Assembly: GCA_000310025.1 (NCBI GenBank)
Contig: FN648407.1
Span: 107,495-130,161 of the forward strand
Direction of reading: 5' to 3'
Source: Ectocarpus siliculosus
Taxonomy: Eukaryota > Sar > Phaeophyceae > Ectocarpales > Ectocarpaceae
DNA: 22,667 nucleotides
The notes beneath the pieces are model-generated. The model was not told where the DNA came from. It was given only the letters and a program-made list of their open reading frames with translations, and did no database searches. The position numbers were made by a program, and so were the translations under genes. Below, piece by piece: positions 11,404 to 19,800 of the stretch. Position 1 is the first letter of the stretch. Every line of letters begins with the position of its first letter.

Positions 11404-14400
11404 ATTCAATGAGAAACTTACGAGAGACAAGAGCGGTGTCTACCTCCCGAAATCGTGCGTAACGTCAATTTTGTCCGTAATTCCGCCGCTCTACAGAAGC
11501 CGTAGCAGCACACCCGCGGTCTCCAGAGAGATACGGCTGTGCACCCGCAGCAGCAGCGCATTCCGACCTCAACACGCACCCTCTGCACGAGAACAAAACG
11601 CCTTCCACCACCATCAGCGCTAGGCGAGGTACACACCCGAACAGCGAAGACAACCGGGGACAGTGTGATTGAACCTCGTACAGCTACTCTACACCAAAAT
11701 AACCAAAAGTTCCTCTCCAGCTTTGCCTAGGATTGTCAAAAAAAGAAGCACATACACACAACACACCTCGGGTTGTTGGGGGCGAAAGGTTCCTCGTCCT
11801 GAGGCTTGAACACCGCCACTTTCTGCCGCGCCGCGTCCTGCAGGAAGTATGTTCCGCCGGTGCCCTCCAGCGTAAGCTCTGGCTTGAACCCGCGATCGAG
11901 GCCTCGCTTCACCTGAAAACACGCAACAAGAAAGGAACAGCAGCAGTACGGCGCGGCGGGAGACCTCGGCCGATAAGGCAAACTTAAACTTACACTGAAC
12001 GGTTTAGACTGGCAAACGAACGGAAAAACACACACACATAACACACACACGAAAGAGTGACGTCTTATCACTACACGAAAGACTGGCGTCTTGTCAGTCT
12101 GGCGTCTTATCATTACACACGTAAGACTGACGTCTTGTCGCAAGACTGACGTCTTATCGTGAGACTGGCGTTCTTATCATTACAGACTGACGTCTTATCG
12201 TAAGGCTGATGTCTTATCGTAAGACTGACGTCTTGTCATCATTGCACACAAGACTGACGTCTTCTCAGTGTTCAGCCGGTCAGCGCGGTTGATGCTACTG
12301 CAAAGACACACGCACCTGCCCGAGCACTCTGGAGAGCGACCGCGGGAGCTCCCCGGCGCCGAGGAACGGCTCCAGGCTGTAAGGCTTTCCCATCTCATCC
12401 TGCGGAGATGAAGCTAAGTACACCGTCTGCCCGTCTTTATAGATCCCGCAATCTTGGAGGGTGTGTGGGTTGCGGAGCTCTCCGCCCCGGAAAAAGATGC
12501 GCTGTCGTTATTGTGATTCGTCGTGAAAAAAAAAAAAAATAGAGCCAAGACAAAAAAAAGGTGATGTTTTTGACAATGCGGTCGCGTGCGAAAAATTGGA
12601 TTGGCAACAATCGGGGAACAAGAAGGGGTGACGCTGTATCAAAGAGGCGTTCATGGTAGGTGCGTGTGTGTCGTGCAAGAAGACGATATCTTGAGTTGCG
12701 AGTTCCCGGCTTGATATCGTGCTTTTTCGAGCGAAAGAGGAAACGGACGTTACTACGAAACGGAACATGCAAGCGCAACGACGAGATGGGCCGACCTCGC
12801 GGGGAATCGATGTTTGCGGGAGAGAACCGTTGCCAAGATGTTTGGTCACCCCAGGCACAAACGACACACCTCGCTTGTTGCCGCCTTTCGAACCCCGCCA
12901 TTATTTTCAATAATTCTACAACACAAACACATGACTAGTCTGCATCACGAATGACAAATCAACTCATCGCGTCCATGTGAACGTCGTGCAGGCACCAAGA
13001 CATTTCTTCGCGCAACAGGCTTTCGTAGAGAGATTCAGCCGATATGTACACAAATACCTGTGAAGCCGCGGGCAGGTGGAGCAAGCTCTGCAGGACGTCC
13101 TTCAGGTCCTTGACAGTGCTCCATGACTTTACCGTCAGCACCCTCTTCCGGGCGTGAATCTTGCCATCCAGAGGCTGTGCATAAACGATAACGATGACAG
13201 CGGCCGGCGGCGAAATTTTGTAAGCATGAACCAAAGCAAGGTGCACGACCATTGAAGCAGCGGCAACCTTCACGAGGAAATTATAAATAAAGCTTGGTTT
13301 TACGGTGTGGGTTGGGGGGCTAGGGCAAGGGTCACGAACCCACCCCTCTCTATTTCAAACTAAAAGCAGTAGCCTTCTCAGGGTTGTTCGTATAATGAAA
13401 ACATGTTGGTAAAGCATAAAATCGGGGAAGTTGGGATATAGGGCTAGCGTCAGGGAATAGGGTCTGCGTCCCCCCTCCCTCCCTGTTCTACTTCCTCATA
13501 AACAAACATTAATCGTGCGAAGGCGGTCCATATCTAGTATAGATAATAATAATAATAACATGCTCGCGAAGGAGGTCTTACAGGAGGAGAGCAGGGACGG
13601 CACCATAGCGGCGGCGATAGAAGGCAGAGCGGACGATCGGGAAAAATAAATGCAGCGGAAAAGACATGATAATTAATCTCGATTCCGTCAATGACGGTAG
13701 CTGCGGGTACGCCGCAGAGGTAGTCAACGTTTTGTGCCCGCCTGAAACAGTCTTGACGACAATTGCGCTAGAGTTGCCGAGATGATTACTCTTTAGTACA
13801 ATAGTCTTGGCAGTACTGCTGTGGTATGACAACCGTTTTCACCAATATACATCTCCCCTTTCATACTCCTCCCTCACGAGATGAGTTTGTACTCTTATTT
13901 ATGGATACTTCTATGCATATATACTAACAAAGGGAATTTCACGTCTATCCACAGGCAAAGGTAAAAGTCCGGAATGAATTAGAAATCAATTCTATGTCAA
14001 ACCAACCAACGGTTTGTACCTACCTTCTCCCAGCAGCAGGATTGCAGCGAAATCTTGTTTCTGTAAGAACAAAAGAAGCAAGGCCGTGGCAACCAACTAA
14101 CCCATATACATACGAAGCGTCAAGACAGATAGTCCCACAATTATACTAGAGCCGAGTAAAAGATGGTAAACACGAACGACAACAGTAACGGAAGTCTCAA
14201 TATGAGCAGTTTAGGGCAGAGAAAGCCCGACAGGAAAGGAGACCCATCTGATTCAAAGGCCACGCTATGCTCGTCGGGAGTAGTATGAATATGCATACAA
14301 AAGGCGAGTTTTGGACGTGAAAAAAAAATCCCTTCTGTATCTCAATAGATGCGATGGAAGCCGGGGATTTCCCGCCCCCAAACCACGGAACCCCTACTCA

Positions 14401-15577
14401 AAACTTATTTTTTCTATAGATAGAGACGGGTTCGTTGTACCAGTGTATAATAAGAAAGAAAATAAAAAACAAGCACGCTGTGACGGCATTAAGAACCAAA
14501 TGCCCACATGAACTGCCTACTTTACGTACACATCTGCCGGATATTACGCCAAGTAGACGTCAAGACTTAGAAGCGCCCTACTATGGTTGCTGCCTGTCTC
14601 GCTTTGTCGCAGAAGAGACGAAGAGACACATACAACAACGTAAGACGTTTAAAGAGGGTGAGGTCGGCAAATAACGGGCTCGTACAATATGCATACGCTG
14701 CTATCTCGTGCAGATATATGTTAGGACCAGTACACTACTTCAACAGAACTCGTCAGTACTTGACCTGCAACTGCCTCTTTGGACTCGTGAGTGACTTCGG
14801 TTCATTTGTTATTGATGAAAAAGGAACACAAGCCAACTGCGCCATGTCTGCTGCAGAAACAACCGGGGTACAATGACTGATTTAGACAGGCAGCGGTCGC
14901 AAAATTGGCATTTATCGTGTACACAGACTTATCTACCACTATTAATACTGCTGTAAGGCGTGTGGTTGTGTAACTAGGTGGCTACAGGGTGTTGCCTGCA
15001 CACTACGTTTACCGTTCTGACGAGCCAGGGAAACAACGCACCTGAGCGAATCCGACAACTGGAACTGCGCCTCTGGTTGATGTTACTGGCACAAAGTAGA
15101 GGAGTGTGTCCTACCTCCTGTACTTTAAGCTACAATTCTCTTCAACCCTCTAACTAGCCTCATCTCGTCTTATGGATACACTCATCGACTTTCGCCTGCG
15201 CACAGGTGACAAACGACGGCAACGTTCACCTATGGCTTTATTTCCCGCATGGCGTCATGCATGTCCCCTGCAAAAATCGTGTACCCCCAACCAGACAAGA
15301 CTAGCGTATCACTCACAACAGCTACATGTATAGATAGCGGCCGGTACTGTTCCCAGCTGGGTGGACAGCGTCAACAGCAGGTATGTACAAAATGGTATCA
15401 CAAACGTACGCTTCCGAAAAGATACGATAGTCGTCAAAAAATAAAGCGAGGTCTTTCGGTAGCAGTCAATGTACGTAATAGTGTATGCTTCCTGCCTTGA
15501 TGCCATACCTTGATGCAGATGGAAAACTCTCGCATGGCATGGTCTTCGCCATTGCCGAACCTCCCGAACGACGACAT
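6375..15577 (-). CDS. Ubiquitin-like-domain PI3/4-kinase-family protein (PI4K-gamma-like), 11 exons, complete
   Basis: Exons in transcript order: 15509-15577, 13058-13174, 12316-12501, 11767-11912, 11209-11308, 10785-10913, 9792-10259, 9311-9483, 8865-8927, 6947-8347, 6375-6732. The sum is 3,210 nt, or 1,069 residues plus stop, and all junctions keep frame. Residues 16-95 form a ubiquitin-like fold (FSICIK start, RIFFRGGEL, TLQDCGI). The kinase core runs from about 125 to 470: GTGGTYFL loop, VAVFKP with Lys160, DEEPFAPNNP, catalytic-loop DRNSVNIL (Asp278, Asn283), IPIDHG (Asp379) and YDIACIIRRED. These are the marks of plant-type UBL PI4K-gamma proteins. Several of those are reported to act as protein kinases and not lipid kinases, so the substrate here is open. 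A low-complexity Pro/Gly/Ser tail follows. An in-frame TAG nine bases before the ATG supports the start. Confidence 0.9.
6947..8347 (-). other. UBL-kinase exon 10: long low-complexity tail
   Basis: Residues 485-950 plus two bases of 951. Rich in Gly, Pro, Ser and Ala, with a seven-proline run at 744-750, an isolated aromatic patch FWREKF at 649-654, and a more ordered-looking end (SYSYHGLGSMALYDAAKRG). The acceptor GAGGCAG|C has a weak pyrimidine tract but keeps frame. The donor is AGAGG|GTGAGT. Confidence 0.8.
8865..8927 (-). other. UBL-kinase exon 9 (63 nt)
   Basis: Residues 463-484: completes YDIACIIRREDFDKASELE, the conserved MxRED...PSELE end of the kinase domain. The acceptor is GTGCAG|CAT and the donor CAC|GTGAGT (phase 2). 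Confidence 0.88.
9311..9483 (-). other. UBL-kinase exon 8
   Basis: Residues 406-462 plus two bases of codon 463: LYDYIMSFEPEATAERLG, a run of C-lobe helices, ending LTLYDIA. The acceptor is ATATAG|CCG and the donor ATG|GTGAGC. Confidence 0.9.
9792..10259 (-). other. UBL-kinase exon 7: catalytic loop and activation segment
   Basis: Residues 250-405. VQKIALLDMRILNRDRNSVN contains the catalytic-loop Asp278 and Asn283. LIPIDHGLCL holds Asp379, the DFG-like metal ligand. Between them lie about 80 residues of Ser/Gly-rich sequence that I infer is an inserted loop. The exon ends in WLDWRQIKE, matching the family W-x-x-WPQ region. Confidence 0.92.
10785..10913 (-). other. UBL-kinase exon 6
   Basis: Residues 207-249: DDRNLHGVPPTTLVEAKHP and GSFQEFVRHDM, the VPPT and GSFQ motifs of PI4K-gamma proteins. 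The acceptor follows a C14 run (10936-10949) that serves as the polypyrimidine tract. The donor is ATG|GTGAGT. Confidence 0.92.
11209..11308 (-). other. UBL-kinase exon 5
   Basis: Residues 173-206, including GESYVREVAAYIL, the REVAAYLLD helix of the family. The acceptor is CCACAG|GG and the donor CTG|GTGAGC. Confidence 0.85.
11366..11402. repeat. CAG/CTG tract, about 12 units, in UBL-kinase intron 4
   Basis: Pure CAG on the plus strand, CTG on the sense strand of the kinase gene. It lies within the intron 11309-11766, about 57 nt upstream of the exon 5 acceptor. Confidence 0.9.
11767..11912 (-). other. UBL-kinase exon 4: ATP-binding N-lobe
   Basis: Residues 125-172 plus two bases of codon 173. 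Shows EGTGGTYFLQD (glycine loop), KVAVFKP with the ATP-binding Lys160, and DEEPFAPNNP, a near-invariant string of the PI4K-gamma family. The acceptor is TTTCAG|GTG and the donor GAG|GTGTGT (phase 2). Confidence 0.93.
12056..12270. repeat. Tandem hairpin repeat, about ten copies of an 18-28 bp unit
   Basis: The unit is close to AAGACTGACGTCTTATCGT. Each copy contains AAGAC-TGAC-GTCTT, whose five-base arms are complementary, plus a TGACGTC bZIP-type core. Copies occur near 12056, 12076, 12096, 12122, 12142, 12162, 12184, 12203, 12221 and 12250. The array fills about half of the intron at 11913-12315 and ends roughly 50 nt from the exon 3 donor. Confidence 0.85.
12316..12501 (-). other. UBL-kinase exon 3
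   Basis: Residues 63-124: RIFFRGGELRNPHTLQDCGI, the C-terminal half of the ubiquitin-like fold, then a linker. The acceptor is CGACAG|CGC and the donor CAG|GTGCGT. Confidence 0.88.
13058..13174 (-). other. UBL-kinase exon 2
   Basis: Residues 24-62, PLDGKIHARKRVL onward: beta strand 2 and the helix of the ubiquitin-like domain. The acceptor is GCACAG|CCT and the donor CAG|GTATTT, both phase 0. Confidence 0.88.
13175..15508 (-). other. UBL-kinase intron 1, 2,334 bp
   Basis: Separates beta strand 1 of the ubiquitin-like domain from the rest. AT-richer than the exons, with a short ATA/AAT microsatellite near 13546-13558. No convincing gene was found on either strand. A 41-codon plus-strand ORF at 14163-14288 and a possible 37-nt cryptic exon at 14024-14060 were considered and not accepted. 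Confidence 0.75.
15509..15577 (-). other. UBL-kinase exon 1 (start)
   Basis: Codes residues 1-23, ending FSICIK, the first beta strand of the ubiquitin-like fold. The donor is AAG|GTATGG (phase 0). Joined to exon 2 it gives FSICIK-PLDGKI, which matches the beta1-turn-beta2 layout of ubiquitin (FVK-TLTGKTI). Confidence 0.8.
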
Positions 15578-15957
15578 GTCCTCCTACTCGCAGCCGCGCG
15601 TCTCCCAGCCCTTAGATCGGAGCAGCCTCTTGCCTTGTGTCGCGGTCGGCGCTGTTCGTGCTATTTATATCCTCCTTGTCTTGATGTTTTGAGGTCTCGT
15701 GTTATTTATGTACTCTTTGCCCGCTACTGTAGCGCGAAACGCTGTTACCCGCGTCACACCCACGTCCACCGTGCCCGCCGTGCAAGAAAGAGTCCCGGAG
15801 GCGTATACAATTGTGGTTCTCTCTCCCTCTTGAGCACGCGCGTCCTCTATCTCTCTCTCGGATCCGTTGGTTGCTGCTTGTTAGAGGCACCAAGGTTATC
15901 CGGCGCTTTCATATGCCGCTCGCTGCCTTGACCTGAAAAAAAAAAACTCTACCTCTA

Positions 15958-15960
<3 letters not shown>

Positions 15961-15995
<35 letters not shown>
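15961..15995. repeat. CTG tract in the divergent intergenic region
   Basis: About eleven uninterrupted CTG units on the plus strand, about 385 bp upstream of the kinase ATG and 745 bp upstream of the RTCB ATG. Confidence 0.9.
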
Positions 15996-15996
<1 letters not shown>

Positions 15997-16136
15997 CTCG
16001 ACCTCCGCGTACACCCAGAACGCCACGCCCGCGTACAGCCTCACACAGCTATCTACGCACGCAGAAGTAACAAGGTTGAGACACCAGGCGGCTCGCGTCT
16101 AACCTTGGAAGCGGCAGCCTTCGTCTACTACGCCCT

Positions 16137-16175
16137 GTTGCTGCTGCTGTTGCTGCTGCCGCTGCTGCTGTTGAT
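16137..16175. repeat. Interrupted CTG/TTG tract
   Basis: CTG units broken by TTG and CCG triplets, in the same intergenic region. It drives the poly-Gln, poly-Ala and poly-Ser shadows in open frames here. Confidence 0.8.
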
Positions 16176-16739
16176 GCCGCGGACGGGTCTGTAAGGTTGT
16201 TAACGGGGACTTGAAAGCAGTGGTTTTCCCGTCTCCACCGCGTCCCCTGAAGCCTTGCCACCATGCAATGACTGCCACCGACAAAGGCGAAGAGAGCGCC
16301 CCCCGCGGCGCTCGAACGCGTCGCCTCCCTCTCTCCTTCAAGGTGGACGACACTGGAGACCGCTGCTCTGCCGCCGCCGTGGATGTGTGTGTGTGTTGAG
16401 TTCGTTCCGGGATGAGCGGCGAATCCAAAGGCAAAAAGAGGCGCGTCGAGCCACCACCACGAGCGCGAAACTCTCCGGGCTTTCCCGCGGGCGTCAGAGG
16501 TTCGGCTGAAGTGGAGGGTTGTCCTCTCTCGCTCCTTTGGCTGCTGTGCGCTATTGAGTGTGTGGGCGGTGGTTCTTGCTGCTGGCAAATGACAGAAAAA
16601 GGGGGTTTCGTGAGAAATTTATACATATGCACCAAGAACGAAAAATGGAGATTGGTAGACGGGGGGGGGCGGTAGAGCTTCCAACCGCACGTCTTTGCTC
16701 ACTGACTCTCCACACTGCCACCGCGTGAAGAGAACAACC

Positions 16740-16832
16740 ATGAAGAGATCGTACGAAGAAGAGAAGTCTTTCATCACGAGGGAGAATGGACAGCGGTTCC
16801 GTATCGATCCCGGTTTCGTCCCCAACATGAAA
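16740..16832 (+). other. RTCB: RTCB exon 1 (start)
   Basis: Residues 1-31, MKRSYEEEK to GFVPNMK. The donor is AAA|GTGAGT (phase 0). Confidence 0.93.
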
Positions 16833-19800
16833 GTGAGTTGCCGTTTTTAAAAATGTGAATCGTCGCGTCCATACGGCTGCATAGTAGACATTCAACTTTA
16901 ACTTAGCAGTACAACAGTATGGCAACAGGACAGCATTGTGGCGCCCACAATTACACTTCAGCACTCACCATGAGAAACATATTATTGAATGCACTTACTT
17001 ATATTTATTTGACATGCATACAATGGGCCACGAGCTCTGACCTCGAATAAAGTATGGGCGTCTGCTGTATTTATTTTTTCCATGAAGTGAGGCGTTTGTC
17101 CGACGGCGTATTATCCAAGCACTGCGCCAGTGTGAGCCCTCTTTCTGCATCACGTCTTCGCTTGCATCCAACCTTTGATTATACTCATCTCTGGTACACG
17201 TTTATTCATGTGGGGCGGTGATGATGTTGATGGCACCTCCCGAGTACCGAGACTCGGCAAGGCCATGGCGAGTACTCTGCTGCCCCGCGAATTCGCGAAA
17301 TCAAGGTCTTCGGCATGTTGTTTTGTTTTCAGCTGTACTGGATAGTAGAAGGTACTGACCGTAGACCGGAACGGTGTTTGATGTGAAGACAACAACAACA
17401 ACAACAACAACAGCCGCAACTGGGTCTCGAGCCCACAACCTTGCGCACCATTTCACCAGACGACTCCTGAACAACCGGGCGAAGCGAATCGATGTACTGC
17501 TGTACTGCTGTAGACCGATGTATAGGAGCACATAGTGCCATGATGGCTAGCTCCTATTAGAGAGAATGAACGCGACCCATCCCCTTCTTTCCAACCTGCT
17601 AACGGCATTATGTACCTAGTTGCTCCGGCGATCGTCCACGGAATGGATGCCACAGCAGTATCAAGCAGTACCCGTTCACTCACTGACGGGGTGGGGGGGG
17701 GGTGTACTCATGTTTCCGTAACGGCGTGGTGGTCAGACATTTGAGGCACCGGTATTGGGCTAGAAGGAACTCCACACCGTGTGACCTTTCATTGACGCGG
17801 TGTGTTGTGATGGAGTGCCACAGGCTTTGGAAGCGAAGCACGTGTCATACGTAGCGCAGATACCGATGTAGCGATCCGCGAGAAGCAGCAGGGGTCACAG
17901 GATAGCCTACCCGGGACCACCGGAGGAGGTAAAGTTGCGTGTCCCCCTCCAATGAAGTGGCACTACTGTTTTACTCACAAAGATGGCACGCATGTGAGAG
18001 TTTGAGAGCCCTGCGATCCTGATTTTTTCCATTCCACTCTTGCGCCCTACTGTACTACTGTCGAATCCCCTCGGCGGGATGGCGAGAAAGAAAATAGCAA
18101 TCATACGGCAACAACCATCTCTCACGTTACATCGGATTGCCTACGCAAAGAAAGTAAGTTTTCTACGAAGAGACTAGGCAGGGGGCACGCAGACCGTAAC
18201 CCTATCCCCAGCCCCAACTCAGCCGATTTCTATACTTTATCCAATATGTTGTCTTACGTAGAAAAAACCTGCGTAGGCTACTGGTTACACCTCCGCAGGT
18301 TGTTTCACCCCCTGTGTACCCATCCCTCCGTTTGCTGCGCGCGCGATCGACGAACGTGGCAGGTGCCCGGGTACTTCTACGCGAACGATCGGCTGGAGAA
18401 GCTGACGTTCGAGGAGCTGAGGCAGCAGTCTGGCGGGAAGGGAGGCGGGGGGTTTCTGCCCGCGGTGAAGCAGATCGCTAACGTGGCTGCGCTCCCTGGG
18501 GTTGTCAAGGTCGGGTTGTCGGTCTGTCCATGAGGAAAGGGGTGCTAGAGGAATACATCTACCGTGCGTTGCAAAGATGCCACACACACCCTTAATCGAC
18601 GTTCAAAGCTCGATTGATTACTATGCAGCAAAGAATATGGCAGCAGTAACGAGATTGGTGGAGCTGGAACTCCGTCTCGGCGAGAGCTTTCGGAAAACGC
18701 ACAACTCTGATTCTGGCATCCGCTTTGTCGTGGAGTAATCGGGCTTTGAACAGTGGTCCACAGGGCGTGGTATCTTGTGCGGCCTGCGGTAGATCGTCGA
18801 TGCGGGGGTGCACTTGCGGACTAGAGTAAGAGTGCGAGTCAACATAACACACCCCTAGACCGGATCTCACACGTAGCTCGATTTCTCCGCGACGAACAGG
18901 TTGCCAATGTCGGGAAGAGTAGCTTTGGAAGCTCCTCCCGAAGAGCGTTCCTTGCACATGCATCGATCGGTTTTCGCACCCTCTTGGTAATGGGGGAATC
19001 GAGCTTTGAATCTCGGCCTAAAGGGGGTGAGAGGATTCGCTCGTCTTGACGGTATGTATTCTCGGAGGACGGGGACCCCCCGGGAAGTTGCGGCAAACCG
19101 TATCAAGTGCGGGAATAAACCGTACTGAACACGGGAATCGTCGTACATTTCCGGAAATGGCGCGAACGGCTCAGGTCTATACCGCCGTGTGACGGCATGA
19201 TAGGAGACATTGGCTCCTTGGACGTCAAGCTGCCAGCCACAGCGGACGTTAATTTTCTGTTGTGTTTCTGATGCAAGGGACATAGATTTGTGGGTACACC
19301 GCAGCACAGCAAGGCCTTTTCTAGTGCTCAACATCGGGTGGTAGTTTGTTCTTCCTGGTTGGTGTACGGTAGATATTCCTTCCTTGTAGCGAGCACCCTG
19401 ATGGCGTTTGTCGTTTGCGGGCGATTAGACGGGGGACCCGCGGCTTGTAGTACACCCCACCTATCGGTGTGCAATAGACGAATGCGAGGACCCCCGTGTG
19501 ATGAACGAGCACGCTGCCCGCTCCCCTCCTGGCGAATCACACAGGGATCCATCGGCTTGCCTGACGTGCACTCGGGGTATGGCTTCGCCGTCGGAAACGT
19601 GGCCGCCTTCGACATGGCCGATCCGGACGCTGTGGTGTCGCCAGGTGAAGCATGCGTACGCCTCGATGTGCATGTGTGTGATTAAGTGTTTCTTTAGTCT
19701 GGGTGTTCCGCGTCCTTTGCTGCAACACAGGCGTTTTGTGAAGACGGCAGACGATGACAACAACAACAACGACAACAGCTAGAGATGCCTACCGCCCTAC

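Larger units (their letters stand above)
15578..16739. promoter_or_regulatory. Divergent intergenic region between the UBL-kinase and RTCB genes
   Basis: 1,162 bp separate the two start codons, so both 5' leaders and promoters must lie here or in unseen upstream exons. It contains a pure CTG tract (about 15961-15995) and an interrupted CTG/TTG tract (about 16137-16175). Minus-strand open frames of about 179 codons (16049-16635) overlap each other in different frames, have repeat-driven composition, and are not accepted as genes. No TATA box stands out. Confidence 0.6.

Noticed and set aside
14024-14060. 37-nt segment with good acceptor and donor, first taken as the exon before PLDGKI
   Set aside because: Exon 1 at 15509-15577 joins directly to exon 2 in phase 0 and gives a better ubiquitin-like beta1 strand. 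Including the 37-nt segment shifts the frame.
14163-14288. 41-codon plus-strand ORF (MVNTNDNSNG...)
   Set aside because: It lies inside kinase intron 1, is short, has no motif, and no supporting splice or promoter signal.
15510-15692. Plus-strand ORF with plausible-looking MENSRMAW peptide
   Set aside because: It is antisense to kinase exon 1, which explains its codon-like look, and it does not join any neighbour.
16049-16635. Two overlapping minus-strand ORFs of about 179 codons upstream of RTCB
   Set aside because: Different frames of one repeat-rich stretch, with no domain and repeat-driven Ala and Gln runs. Could be leader sequence but not supported as protein.
18602-19010. A 409-bp DNA transposon with 14-bp terminal inverted repeats
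   Set aside because: The inverted match stops at 14 bp, no target duplication is visible, and other copies of the motif lie inside, so the element boundaries cannot be defended.
18867-19334. 155-codon minus-strand ORF in RTCB intron 2
   Set aside because: No family recognised. Part of it is the repeated TTCAAAGC motif, so it is more likely repeat-derived than a gene.
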